Of a DNA stretch of 64,000 nucleotides, positions 1 through 12,060 are shown piece by piece. The position numbers were made by a program, and so were the translations under genes. The notes below the pieces were generated by a model. It saw only the letters and a program-made list of their open reading frames with translations, searched no databases and was not told where the DNA came from. Origin of the DNA: Apostichopus japonicus (Eukaryota > Echinodermata > Holothuroidea > Aspidochirotida > Stichopodidae); contig NC_092564.1 of assembly GCF_037975245.1 (NCBI RefSeq), positions 7,663,984 to 7,727,983 of the forward strand, read 5' to 3'. Within the stretch, counting starts at the first letter, position 1. The number at the start of each line of letters is the position of its first letter.

Positions 1-345
1 TACAATGTAGTGCAACGTTTGCACACGTGTATCATATGCATATTCAATAACATTACAAGGTCTAGCTAAAATACATCTTAAGGTTACTACCGTCACCAGC
101 TTTCATCTAGTCGAGTATTTAGATATAGATCGGAGTGTTGAGAGCAACACCGTTCATATATTCATCCCCTTCATACTCCCTAGAATTGCCCGTTCTCATC
201 CAACAAACGATTGTCAATATACTAACTTACTCACGAGAACAGCACTGTTAAGGAGTTTGACTAATTTTAAAGACATGTTCCCGAATAGCACCCTCTATTT
301 GCAAAGTTTGACGCACATACACAAATAAGTTTAAGAGATTTGCAA

Positions 346-507
346 ATGGCGACCTCATTCAGGGAAGTTTGCTTTCACTGGACGGATCCAATTCTCAGTT
401 ATCACGAAGCGCGTATTTTGCGAGACAACCGTGGGAAGGGGAGAGGTGGGGGTGGAGGGTTGAGGAGAACGAGAATGAAAGCTGAAAATATAGCTAACAA
501 ATGTTAA
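346..507 (+). CDS. short ATG-initiated frame, possible first coding exon
   Basis: I do not recognise this 53-codon frame. It begins MATSFREVCFHWTDPILSY, continues with a glycine-rich stretch and stops at TAA 505-507. The first 90 bases carry several CpGs (GCGACC, ACGGAT, GAAGCGCG, TTGCGAG), unlike the AT-rich, CpG-poor DNA around it, which is what made it stand out. A weak GT donor at 446 would leave one base of a split codon. The start context has C at -3 and G at +4, so it is only moderate. The glycine run comes from a G-rich tract of the kind scattered all over the window, so the second half is probably not coding. It could equally be promoter-proximal DNA of a neighbouring gene. Confidence 0.2.
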   Translation: MATSFREVCFHWTDPILSYHEARILRDNRGKGRGGGGGLRRTRMKAENIANKC

Positions 508-992
508 GATTGACAAGATGATTTATGTTTACCAATTTGAAATCATATGAGGGAAAGTTGAGAATACCATCATAGTTAATTCTGTTGGGTGAAAATTGTT
601 CTCAAGTTAAAGCTCAATTTGATTCTGAATTTGTCATCAAGCTGCTTTCTTAACATTTCAAAGGAGAACTAAAGTACATAAAAGTATCTTCAGTTTACGG
701 CTACAGCTGCACCAGAAAGGATGGAATATGGAAGTAATCATCAATGAATCCCAAAGTAAGAAATTGGACTATGGATCACAGAACTTGCTGCACTGGATTG
801 AATGTATGTTATGCTCACCATTAAGTAGCAGTTGAAGGATTGCCTGCACACAGGTCTCTGAATATTGAGTGGTATCCAGATATGTCACTCATGTCTGTGT
901 ATATTACATGTTACACAGCAACAGCCCAATGTACAGTGCAGTTTTAAGATAATAAATTAATCTGGCAAATAAATGAGCATCAGTACTACATT
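508..992. other. no gene recognised
   Basis: AT-rich DNA. There is a GTAAGA donor-like site at 755 and an ACAG acceptor-like site near 705, with a 16-codon open frame between them. This is too short to call as an exon. Confidence 0.4.
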
Positions 993-1293
993 ATAATAAT
1001 AATCATAATTATAATCATAATAATCAGCAGTAAGTTTTACGACGCTCAAGCGACAACTAATGTGGCAAAAACCCGCAAGGGCTTATGGATTACAACTTAC
1101 ACGTCAGGTGGCTTCCAATTCTACATTTTAACTCAAAGTTGGAATCTTTTCAATTTAGAAAGTCATTTCAGATGGGAAATCCGTAGATTACTCTTGGATG
1201 AAAAACCTACCTTACTATGACCAGGCCAGGCATCGAACCCGGAACCTCCCCATTGCTAAGCCTCATGATAAGTTAACCAATTAATTCATCACT
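993..1293 (-). mobile_element. tRNA-derived SINE
   Basis: Read on the minus strand, the head (about 1293-1212) has an A-box-like TGAATTAATTGGTTAAC and a B box GGTTCGATGCC at tRNA-like spacing, the layout of a polymerase III type 2 promoter. A body follows with a small inverted motif around CCCTTGCGGG (about 1071-1080). It ends in an AT-rich ATAATAATC-type microsatellite (about 993-1025). A tRNA-like head, unrelated body and simple-repeat tail is the structure of a tRNA-derived SINE. I could not define target site duplications. The body differs from that of the SINEs at 44.9 and 57.4 kb, so it is probably another family. Confidence 0.55.
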
Positions 1294-2540
1294 CTCATTA
1301 CCACTCAATGAGCAAGAGGCATTCATATTGTCACTGATCTGCTGTTCTGGAGAGACAGGGAAGGGGGGAGGGTGTTTAAAATGTTTTCTCATACTAAGGG
1401 ATGGTGTACCCAAAAATTTGAACAATGTATTATGTAATATCATATTTAATATGAACACAACAGGTGTTATAGTCTATAGTGACTTTAATAACCCTTGTCA
1501 TTCACAACATTGCTGTATATAATTTTCTTTGTAGATCGTCTTTTCTGGACCTGATTGTTTTTTTTTTAGTAACCTCTGACTGCAATCCCCGTCGCCAAAC
1601 ACTCAACGCCCACCCTCACATGTACATCCTCCTTCCTCTTTAATCAATGTTGGGAACCCCTGGTTTACACTACTTATCTTCGGCTGGTATCTTGTAAAGT
1701 TATTATCAATTGATCGTTATCTCTCGTTATCTCTTAACATAGAGTCAAATTCCCATGATCTTTTCTTTAAAAAAAAATCCCCCATTTGTAAAACTTGTTC
1801 CATAATTGAAAATTAATTGTGCAAAGGTGTGCAAGTGTGAAATGAAGGTTATACGACAGAACACTTCAGTTTAATTGTACCAGTGAATCAGCATATTAAC
1901 AAACCAGTTTATCAATGGAGATCAGCAAACATAAATCAAACATAACAAACACAACAGCTTAAGATTAGTCATCAGGGAGTTCTGTATTTACATAATCTGT
2001 GTGACTTGTCTGAATTAATCTGATGGAAGGTGTCTGTTAAAGGATACACAAGGTGCCTGAATTATGGTCTGCTTTGGAGTACAACAGCAGGAATAGAAGT
2101 AGATCTACAATTCCCATTGGAATACTGATCGGTAGGGATGGGGGTGAGGGGAGGGGGGAGGTTGGGTAGGACTGGGGTTGGGGAGTACACTCGCCCCTTT
2201 TAAACCCCACACAAAAAAGTAGTTATAGGCATTTTTCCAGAATGCCCTGAGTATGTGTACAAATCTACGAGGGTAACATAACAAGTTCAACCTGGTCAGC
2301 ACTCACTTGGTTTATACCTGGAAGAAACAGCCATTTTCTCATAATGGAGTGAGAGTAGGGCTACAGGTGACTGTATATGTTGCTTAACACTGTTCTACTG
2401 TAATCTACTCATATCACAGCACAAATGATGAAATAAGACACAGTTAAATTTGTAGTACACAAAGTTTTCCAATGTTGGATTAGAAATATTCAGTAACTCT
2501 ACAATTAGCAATAGGCAATTGTGATAACAATGTTAGTCTG
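1294..2540. other. no gene recognised; G-rich tracts
   Basis: AT-rich sequence with G-rich tracts near 1360-1372 and 2130-2182, the latter with several GGGG runs. The longest frames (about 60 codons) overlap on both strands and lack splice signals. I see no gene. Confidence 0.4.
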
Positions 2541-2874
2541 TTAGTTAGACTGAGGTTAGTGAGGGGTATGTATATTTTTATATGGGTATGTATATATTTT
2601 TATATATGGGTATGTATATATTTATATATATGGGTATGTATATATCTATATATGTGGGTATGTATATATTTTTATATATGGGTATGTATATATCTATATA
2701 TGTGGGTATGTATATATTTTTATAGATTGGTATATATATATATTTCTATATACTACTAGCATTTGTATATTTTGTTTTAACATTGTATTTTATTACTCTT
2801 TGTTATAAATATTTTGATATTTATTCTGCAATCAAATAAATTGTAATGTAGTTAGACTGAGGGTAGTGAGAGGA
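2541..2874. repeat. 24-bp TATG/TATA minisatellite between direct repeats
   Basis: Between about 2562 and 2740 a unit close to GGGTATGTATATATTTTTAT (24 bp) repeats about seven times with small changes. That is why the plus frame reads as a repeated WVCIYxYI peptide; it is not a gene. The tract and its AT-rich right flank are bracketed by two nearly identical segments, GTTAGACTGAGGTTAGTGAG near 2544 and GTTAGACTGAGGGTAGTGAG near 2849. The bracketing repeats suggest a duplication or insertion boundary. Confidence 0.75.
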
Positions 2875-3156
2875 ATCCAAGTATGTCCTGATGGTTCAAA
2901 TTCTCCTCTCTCAAAAAATTCACAGCAATAATTAATAATAATTACCTGAAAAAGACAGTAATTTCAACACCACTGAAGAATGGTGTAATTCCTGATCCCT
3001 CTCCCACTATCAACCCCCCCCCCCATGTCAAACCCGTGTTATGTCATTGCATTACACAGTTTGGCAAGGTCCATATTGGTGTCAAGGTCCAACCCAACTA
3101 AATTCCAGCTTCAATCTCCCCAGGATGAGAAGTGAATTGATTCATTTCTTTAACAG

Positions 3157-3357
3157 ATTTACATTTAGTTACAAATTCCAGCGAAAATGGAGGAAAGGTT
3201 TTACCAAATGAGGACAAAGCTGACCTTTGTAATTCAAAATTTGAAAGCTCAGATTGAAATTTTTCTAATAAGTAAAAGATTTTCACCATCCAGCAGTATT
3301 CAAGTACAGGGCTTTAAGTTCTACGCTTCATTGGGCAGTACTGTCCAGTACAATCAT
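3157..3357 (+). CDS. candidate exon(s), frame ambiguous
   Basis: A good acceptor (TTCTTTAACAG) ends at 3156, and a strong donor (GTAAGT) starts at 3358 after CAATCAT. Two readings compete. In one, 3157-3257 is a terminal exon with split-codon phase 1, containing TNSSENGGKVLPNEDKADL and stopping at TGA 3255. In the other, ATG 3187 (GCGAAAATGG, a good start context) opens MEERFYQMRTKLTFV and runs through to the GTAAGT donor as a first coding exon. A third option is a separate small exon 3294-3357 after CACCATCCAG. I recognise no family in any reading. That several frames look plausible over 200 bases shows how weak the evidence is. Confidence 0.3.
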
Positions 3358-3864
3358 GTAAGTATATAGAATAACCTTCAAGCCCATCATCAAACCAGTA
3401 GAGTGGAACTGATTAAATACTGGCGCCTGAAAATGTTGACTTTATACTTCCAATATCCACGGTATGAATTTCTGATTATTATTTGTATTATTAGTCGCAT
3501 TCCTTTCATATCGACTCTTTCACTTTGTACGAAACACCAAAGTTATACATTTCATTCTCAGGTCACATGGTTAGTGGATCTAGATGATATTACCTTACAA
3601 ATTGATCTTACAAGCATTTTCTATTTTACATGTTTTTCTTATCCAATTTGAAATAAAAGTGTAAAATATCACATCACAGATGAAATATATATATATCCGG
3701 CTTTATGAATCACAAATGTATTCGCGTTGGTTAACATCATGTTTGGTCTCTAGAGTGAGGCAAAATATGTCACCAAAACAGAGCTAGTATTGTTCATACA
3801 GGTGACAAACGCCTACAGTGGAATTACAACCTTCCTTACGGGTTTCGAACCTCTGGACATAAAA

Positions 3865-3978
3865 TCAGTGTCCATAGCCTAGTGGTTAGGGTGTCCGAAT
3901 ATAAAGCGGGAGGCCCGGGTTCGAATACCGGTGACAGCTGGTAGTTTATTCACTGTTCTTGATTTTCCAACTCACTAC
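3865..3978 (+). mobile_element. tRNA-like SINE head
   Basis: The plus strand contains TAGCCTAGTGGTTAGGG (A-box-like) and, about 33 bases on, GGTTCGAATACC, a near-perfect B box, spaced as in a tRNA gene. No clean cloverleaf can be drawn, so I read it as the head of a short SINE whose tail is the adjacent TATC/TA microsatellite. Just upstream, near 3838-3852, the minus strand carries a second B-box-like GGTTCGAAACCC without an obvious A box. Confidence 0.55.
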
Positions 3979-3988
3979 GATTTCAATT

Positions 3989-4019
<31 letters not shown>

Positions 4020-4030
4020 TATATATCTAT

Positions 4031-4079
<49 letters not shown>

Positions 4080-4080
4080 A

Positions 4081-4134
<54 letters not shown>

Positions 4135-4170
4135 TTATATATATATATATATATATCTATATATATTAAT
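3979..4170. repeat. compound TA / TATC / TC microsatellite
   Basis: About 190 bases of almost pure alternating TA with TATC and a CTCTCTCT block near 4032-4052. The frame through it encodes only an Ile-Tyr repeat and is an artefact. It follows directly on the tRNA-like head and may be its expanded tail. Confidence 0.9.
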
Positions 4171-4454
4171 AAAGCATTATCAATCATGATGACATTCTAA
4201 ACACAGTGGCAGCTGGTCTGCAACCCATGGTCCATTCTTGACTGTTAGATGTCCTATGTGAATTGTTTGCATTAAATTAATTCAAACCTAAAAGAATAGC
4301 TGCATGCTATGACTTTAATTTACATTATTTCATGTTTAAAGGACTCTATTAACTCTACTCATAACACCAGCCGGTTTTGGCATTAAAGTATCACACTATT
4401 CCTAATAGCTTCAGCGGACTTTAATATTCTAATATCACTCATAACATCTGTTGG

Positions 4455-4560
4455 CTATATCACTATCCAATAATCGTTCATAATATCAGGAGGCCACGGC
4501 CAAAGCACTCCAGCATTCCTTATAAGGTCATCGACGACGTAGATGTCTCTCATAACATCC
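4455..4560 (-). CDS. candidate minus-strand exon in a degenerate repeat
   Basis: On the minus strand a very pyrimidine-rich acceptor (TTTTTCTTAATCTTTCAG) precedes position 4560. The open phase-2 frame begins DVMRDIYVVDDLIRNAG, continues VLWPWPPDIMNDYW and stops at TAG (4457-4455). Past the stop the same frame resumes with DVMSDIRILKSAEAIRNS before another stop. In the DNA, CTCATAACATC-like segments recur near 4352, 4437, 4469 and 4549. This is either one terminal exon or the decayed remains of a longer repetitive coding sequence. I do not recognise the family. Confidence 0.3.
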
Positions 4561-4600
4561 CTGAAAGATTAAGAAAAAGGAAGGAAAAGAACTCATAATT

Positions 4601-7600
4601 TTCATACATAAATTTGTTAAAAAGATTATTTCATCAATAAACCTTCTCAACAAACAATTTCACATCAGTTTACTAATTGAAAACAACAAACCAGCAATGT
4701 TTCTAATGCTTGACTCCCAACCTCCCCCCCCCCACCCCGCCATCATCTGTATCGAGTATGCTGGTAGTATTAATTATTAATCATATTAATATTATTACGC
4801 CGGTAGTATATATACTTACAACGCTCACTACCCTATTAAAATCCTTTCCCTGCATTCCGCATTGCAACAATAAACTAAAAATCAAAAAATGGAATGTTAA
4901 CTGCAACTTGAACTTTATAAAGTATAATGGGGAGATTTTTCATTTCTTTTTTCATGCAGGTTCCCCTCGCCACCAGGCCGATAAAGTACACCATTAAAAT
5001 CAAGTTAAGTCCGTCAACACCATCCAGGGAAGGCGTTGTTTACCTGTTAGATATTGCCGAATAGTGTGATCATTTTATTGTTAGTGACCTGTGGAATTTG
5101 TCACCATTATCAAAATTGTACAGCGAAGAAATTCTTGTTTTGTTGCCTTTCGGCTATTTCTTGAGCAGAGTCAAGCTATGCTTCATGCTGGTTCCTACAA
5201 GGTTGTTTGGGCTGTTGATTGCTTTCCATTGTTCTGACTTCCTCCTGTGATCGGTCAATCAACCCACCGAAACAGAAAAGTAGTTAAGCGAACCAGACAA
5301 ATTAAAAACCCAACAAGTTCATATAAAGGTAAAAAAATATACTATTTGTAATTTGGGTCTTAATCTGTAATAAGGAGTAAATGACTTTTGTCAATCGTTA
5401 CTGAAGTAGACAGCTATATTAGGTCTTACAAAAAATAACAAAGAAGAAAAAATACCAAGGAAAGATTAGTTGCAGATAATTACCTCTTGAAAACAAAATC
5501 ATTCATTTGGTGCAAATTGAATTTTCAGCTCTTGAAAGGAAAAATAAATGTATTAGAAAAGTTCAGTCTAAATAGTAACTAAGGATATCAGTACATAACA
5601 ACAGACCAAAACAGAAAACTTGTTTTGTCAACAGAGAGGCCGCCTTCAAATTTTACCTTTCAATTATACAAAATTATTGTGAACAAAGTTTGGAGGTTTG
5701 CTGAAAGGATGAGTTAAAGCACAATTTAACTTTATATATTTGCCCTAGTATCAACATGGCAGAACATTCTCATACGTACAGCATTTCTGTACACCAATTA
5801 CAGCTATTTAAAGATATTTCCTTTTATACTAAATTTACTGTCTGGAAAGCTCCTTTGACCATCTGATTTTACGATTTCACTTCCTTGATCCAATCTTAGT
5901 TGTTCATGTTAGTTCACAGCTTTTAGCTACCAAATTTGTTTTTTAATTAAAAGGAAACATTGTTGATTCTATTTATGGATTTTCTTGAGCTTCTTTTCAT
6001 GACTTTAAACATTTATATTTATTTCTCATGTTTAAGCTATATTGTAAGTCTGGGATCTGTAAGACAAGACCATATGGATTCCTTGCGGAACTCAGCACAA
6101 AAACACCTCTTTACGCAGCAAATTTCGCTACAAAATGAGCACATTTCATGCTAACTCTTTTCATAACTTTCTAAGTATAGCACTCAGAAAACTCTTTCTT
6201 ATGTCATTTTTGAAGAATATTGTGTCCTCTTTACAATGATGTGTCGTTATTTATTATGCGTGTGAACTTAACCCCATAATTTTTAATCTGAAAAAGTAAA
6301 AACCACTTCGGAAAGCAGTGAACGTCTTCAAAATGTCCCTATCTCTCAATGCTTACATTGTGCTTGCTGGGAGTGTGATTGCGGAACCAATTTCTTTCCT
6401 ATGCCAAAGAAAAGTTTGTTGACTCCTCTCTCTAGTGATATAAAATTCGACTTTATTGGTCAGGCTCGTACTTTCCACCAGCAAATCAAAAGCATCGTAA
6501 GAAATTTTGTTAAGCCCTCCTTTACGTGGCTAATCTGAACACAGTACAGTGTGCAGCACTTGCTCTCACAGCAATTTCAGAGAGTAAAAACCTCAACGCT
6601 TCCTGTGCGTATATGACAGCATTTAATTCTCCGAAACGTGCCGTTTATAGAGCAAAAGTTTCCATAAGACAAAACAGAATACAGAGGCAAGTTATGCTTT
6701 CAGTTAGTTTCTGGTGTGTAAACAAAATTACATTGTCCCATTCATTGACATAAAAAAAGCAGCCTGGTTTACTATGGTAGGCATCCAACCGAAGTGATTT
6801 GTCCAGGTCACTATTAGTTTGAAACTTTACACTGAAGTCAAACAAACTTTCTCTCTGGACAATGCCAAAATGCATTGAAAGACAACCCTGTTTAAAACTT
6901 TTAAAACTATAATGGTAAGACCCAACCCATGTAAACATTACCACCCCTACCATCCCTCCCCTCCCCTCACCCTCCCCTCCCCCAGCTCTCTCAGCACTGT
7001 GTCTTAGTCAGAATTATTTGGTTGAGTCTGCTATTTTTTTCCTTCAAATGGATCAGGTTTATAGTCAGATTTCAATATATAGCAATCTACATATAAATTA
7101 AAAAAAAAGTAATACTTTCAGCAACTTCAATATTTTGATTACAACACTACAATTTTAAATAGATGAACACTTAAACGCTAATTATTAAAGCGGTGATTAC
7201 TGTTTAATCAGAAGTTACTTTCCTTAATATTGCAATCACATTAAATTGTAAATGATTTGCTTAATCATTTAAGTTTCAGTTCAAACTAATCAAATTTTTT
7301 TTTTTTTTAAATAATCATTGTGTTTCATTTGAATGTAATTAATGAAGCAAGAGTGTCTGCATGGCTGACAAACTTGTCAGAAAACGATCGAAAAAAAAAG
7401 AAAAAAAAAACGTTGGGTGGAGTCCAATTACCCTATCGACTGAAATCACCGTTTGAGAAGGCTCGAAATTAAAATTATCGCCAATTATAGTGATCAAAAG
7501 TATACATACTGTCTGCTTAGGCATCTGACGAGTTTATTAAATAATGCTAGGATCGGCTTTATTACACAATGGTGGAATGGTTACCATCGCCGATCTATCA

Positions 7601-8217
7601 GATCATATTATATATTATATTTGATTCATGCAAACAAACCTATCAGCAGTATATTGTTGACTTTAAACTTTTAAAGGAGAGGTATTAACAAGGAGAGAAT
7701 ATTATCCATTTTATGCACCGATAGTTGCGCTTGCAACACAATATGTCTCTAGCTATGCAAATAAATAGCACAATATATATAAGTGGTTATTGCGTTAGAA
7801 TATGACTGACTTAGCAAAACAACTTTGGGAAGCTCTGGCAAAAAGAACAAACGTGATCATATAGTCTATACCCTTCCTAGTCGCTTTATGTCAGCATCAG
7901 TTCTGTATGCAGAATATTTCTAAGGGTGGTGCATTTACTGAAGAAATAGACCTTTCTCGATCTTGAGCACAACCCTGGGGACTACTTATTAATACTAAAG
8001 GGTGTTTAGATGCAAATTACATTTTGCAACTCTTTCAATTTTTGCTGCATTTGATGCAGTTATTATTAACATCCTCTGCAGCACGAAAGACCATCCAATA
8101 TCCAGCATAATGTGGAACTGGAAGGGAGGGGGGGGGATTTGAGGTTGTTTGCAAACATATCTCCCCCTCCACCATCCACATGAAAAATGTCTATATAGGG
8201 ATTGCAATCAAACAAAA
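4601..8217. other. no gene supported
   Basis: AT-rich sequence with scattered poly-C and poly-G tracts (about 4722, 6955-6985, 8127) and poly-A runs. The frames present (about 60-102 codons) overlap on both strands and lack convincing splice sites. Confidence 0.4.
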
Positions 8218-8300
8218 ACCAGATAACCCAATTGGTTATAAGAGAAGGAAACTTGTAATCCTGAAGTCATTGGTTCGAATCCCATCCTCACAATCAATTT
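8218..8300 (+). mobile_element. tRNA-like SINE head
   Basis: AACCCAATTGGTTATAAG (A-box-like) is followed by TTGGTTCGAATCCC (B box) at tRNA-like distance. No good acceptor stem or CCA-proximal pairing is visible, so this is a SINE head or tRNA pseudogene rather than a functional tRNA gene. The minus frame across it (RMGFEPMTSGLQ) is the translated antisense of the B box, not a protein. Confidence 0.5.
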
Positions 8301-9043
8301 CCTGGCCTCTTTGACAGAGAAGAAACCATTCACAGCATTTGTATGCAATATTGCAATTGTTACTTTAAATGCATCTGTTGGAACTTGAAATATAAATATG
8401 TAATTGTCATAATGGCATGAAAAAACAGCTGATTTAAAGCATTTTACACAGTTTATCAAACTGAGCATTAAATTAATCACAAGGAGAAACAGCTGTTGAA
8501 AGAATTGAATATCAACTATGCAACAATTCATGGTCAAGGTTATCTTAAAGAGGTACTATTCTCATTTGGTGGGGTACTAGAAACACAATATTTTCTCCAC
8601 CAATAGAGATTTTACTGATTGCATGCATGTTAGTGGAGGAGTAGATCCAGAAGGGAAGGGGGAGGGGGGTTGGGTGTGTAAACCCATCTCCCCCCCCCAC
8701 CCGCTTTAGCATCAACCTCACACAAAAATTCAAAAGTAGTTATTGGCACAGTCTTGTGTTTAGAATTAAAGAACTAGTTGTTAGTCTAATATGCTTCAGA
8801 AGGTACCATTGATGTCTAAAACTTTACTTTCTTTCCTGGAGGGGGGGGGTGGGGAGATAGGAGGGGGAGGCAGAGGATGGATTCTCCCAACCCCAATACT
8901 TTAGAGTTGGCTGCAACAACTCCACGGCACATACCCTAACCTAATTACATACTGAATCTGTCCCTGGGATGGTACATAACTTGCTTCTTCTAGCAAGAAG
9001 TACCACTTTAAAATGTTTCTTCTTCTTATTGTTACTTCAAAAG
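8301..9043. other. no gene recognised; G-rich tracts
   Basis: Contains G-rich tracts near 8651-8672 and 8839-8870 and a C tract near 8690. No exon-like segment was found. Confidence 0.4.
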
Positions 9044-9184
9044 AGGCACAGATCAGACTGCACTATAAACAGTACACTGTTGAAGCTGTATGAGGTCATT
9101 AAATCACAGCTGATATCTACCTGGACGGAATATAAAGGGGAAAAGAAGAAAGATACCAACAATGAACAGGGAGGCTCATCTTGA
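9044..9184 (+). CDS. candidate terminal exon
   Basis: A pyrimidine-rich stretch ending TTACTTCAAAAG precedes position 9044. The phase-0 frame runs 46 codons to TGA 9182-9184 and is hydrophilic, with LLKLYEVIKSQLISTWTEY followed by a Lys/Asn/Gln/Gly-rich end (EKKKDTNNEQGG). I do not recognise it. Composition and acceptor fit the last exon of a plus-strand gene, but no upstream exon could be linked by phase and no AATAAA signal follows closely. Chance is a real alternative for a frame this short. Confidence 0.25.
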   Translation, partial: RHRSDCTINSTLLKLYEVIKSQLISTWTEYKGEKKKDTNNEQGGSS

Positions 9185-12060
9185 CCTTTCAAGCTTGGAT
9201 CATAAATGATAATGCATCATTTTCTTATTATGAAATTACATATCTCGCTGTGACAGTTATTTCTTTTCTCCACAGAAGTTACACTTTCCATCAACATACT
9301 GGTCTGAGACAGAAGGACATCTTCAATGTTAAACTAGTGGACACTGGAAAATTATGATCTTTATACTAGTTTCCATCTGCTCATCAATTTGGTCAATTAG
9401 AAATAGTTTGTACACACAGTGATGCATAGCAGTACCTCTGATGTGGAACAGAAGAGAATTGAGAAAATTCAAGAGGTTGAGGGGGCAGGGGGGGCAGACA
9501 AGTGATTACTCAGTACCTTCAGGCTGTAATGGTAAATTGAAGACACTAAAGGTCCAAGGGGCTCAGAATTACCCCTGCTTATGGAGTCCTGTCATTACTA
9601 TACTTACTGACCATTGCATACATCATCATCATATCCTGTTCTAAACCAGCTTTAATATTTTGGGGCCTTTACACTCAATTTGTTAGTCACTATTTTTCCT
9701 TTTGCCAAGTGATCTTTCTCTCCAGCTTATTTTGCAACTTCATTTCTGAACTCTCCAAATCCCCTCTCCCAACTTTCGCAAGTCCTGCAATATCTCCATG
9801 GCCTCGCCACTGGGTCAAAGGTTATTTTCTGGGCCCACTTTGTGCATCACAATTCTACTTTCAAAATTACCCCACCTCTGACTCTCCTTCACTATACTCT
9901 CCTGTTATACAATCGAGGCATTAACAGAATAGTCATCTACTGAATAGAAGGAATTGCTCAAGAACCATAAAATGTATTGATTTGAAGCTACAAACGATGA
10001 TACTTAACTGCAATCCACTCATATTATGTCTTTTCAGTGAACCTATTAATTCTCAACAACAAAATATTAAATGTATTACCACTCTCCTACCCCCGCTCCA
10101 TTAACCCATTTCTGAGTCTATCATGACAAAGTTCCACACATTCAACACCATTTTTTAGCTAGATTTACATCTGCTCAAATCTACTCGCTAGTTTGCTATT
10201 CTGAAGTTGAAGAACAAGAAGTCCTGTATCGAAGATTGCATTTAACAGCATGTAAACAGGCCCACTGAGAATGCAAAATTTGTAGGCTTTTCAGGGGTGG
10301 GATGAATATATTATTCAGTGCTTCTGATAGCTACAAACATACCAGCAAAAATCGAGCCAACAGCAGTGCAGATTTAATGTGATGTGTTTTTGTTTGTTTA
10401 CTGCAGATCAACAACACACAAGTTTACAAGGAAGAAACCTCTGCCATCTGGACAATTACCCTGAGCAATTCAAATTGTGGAAAACATGCCATAATACATG
10501 AATATGTGTTGAATAGTTACAAAGGTCTGATATGGAAAACCAACTAACTAGAAAGATTTCTGTGGATTCTAGCTCTTACTTCAGATGAAACCGACAGAAC
10601 CAGAAGGTATATGCATGCCACAGCCTCATGACTCCCAGGCAGCCTGGTACAGTGATACAATTCTTTATAATCTTCTGCTTTTACGCAGCAAAATACTATA
10701 GTACAAGAATATATCAAGTTAACTGAGGTTGTCTCTCAAGGGGTCAGTGTCCTTGATCAGTATGAATTAACCTACATCCATTTCTCCTGGGCAGTCCTCA
10801 GAGATGGACAGTCAGTAGACAGGCTAAAGACTCCCTGTAGAGAGAAATTCTCAGATTTAATGAGATAATGGGTCAACGGCTCCACCAGAAAAAAGTTTAA
10901 GGAATAACCCTTGCTATAAATCACTTTAACTTCATAGCACAATGAGTTTCCTTAATTATAATTTTCCCAGTATTAGTCGATTCATAAGGAGGCTCCTCAG
11001 AAATTGTACCCCTGGGTCCCCACCCCCCACCCCCTTTCAAATAATATAATAGTATATATATATAATAGTGCAAATAATAGTATATAAAATAAACACATTG
11101 ATCATGCAATGTGATATCATGAGAAATTATATTAAAGGGAAAATATAACTGGAAACCTCAATATATTCTGCAGTGTTATATTTTCATCTTTTTGATATGG
11201 TCTACTCTTAAGTAATAAACAACTTGTAACTTTGTCTTATTGAAGTTACCCCTTCGCTTCCTCTCATATAACTTACACACACACAAGCACACAAAACAGG
11301 TGCACACACAGACAAACAGAGAGAATTGAAAGGATTAAGAAATTCAAAAGTAAAAAACTGAAAGAGAACAACACTTTATATATTCTATAAGTTTGTCTAT
11401 TTTTACTTAGTTCTACCTCGATACAAACTGCAGATGGAGAGAAAAGTCTCCATACTAAATGTGTAGTACCATCTCATTGAGAGTTAATAAACCAGTAAAA
11501 AAATGTCTGTGTAAATTTATTTTTCACTTGAGACTTTTATTCCAATGAATACTATATACAGAACTTCTGAGTCCTCTCCACCAACCCCCCTCCCTGCCCC
11601 CACACAATTCTGCTGTTACCCTAATGCCTTGAACCTTTGGATACTTTTGCAATATCAAGTTGTACAGATCTGTTAAAAAATTTTCTAACATATATAAATC
11701 TCAGTGACATTTATTATCATCATCCAAACCTTGCCAGGAGCCCTTAGGTCTTCACAACACCTAAGAATGTCTCATAAAATTACTCATATGACATCGTTTC
11801 GTCTCAATAAAATCCATTTTCAACTTTCTTTGTTATAAAAGTTGAATTTCGATGATATTTCAAGAGCAGGACTGAGCTCGCCAGATGAATGTTAAATCAT
11901 ACCATAGGCCTATATTCTCTTCATATTTTTTTTTACATTTGAGAAAAAAACTGTTTAGCTTTAGGGAATAGGTTTGTTAGGATCGATGGCAGTAATACAA
12001 GGCATGATTTGCTGTCCCTGTATCGGTTCAGTTTATTTTCAGAGGTTTTTTATTTCCCAG
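9185..12060. other. no gene supported
   Basis: AT-rich DNA with C-rich tracts near 11020-11035 and 11580-11600, a short AC-rich run near 11275-11300 and TA-rich microsatellite traces near 11040-11085. Frames of 60-70 codons occur on both strands without splice support. Confidence 0.4.

Noticed and set aside
2306-2364. Minus exon ending at CCAA|GTGAGT
   Set aside because: Two frames are open over 59 bases and the acceptor is weak; not distinguishable from chance.
3865-3945. Functional tRNA gene
   Set aside because: A and B boxes are good but no complete cloverleaf or terminator T-run could be placed; a SINE head explains it better.
3959-4189. 76-codon Ile-Tyr repeat frame
   Set aside because: Pure TA microsatellite translation.
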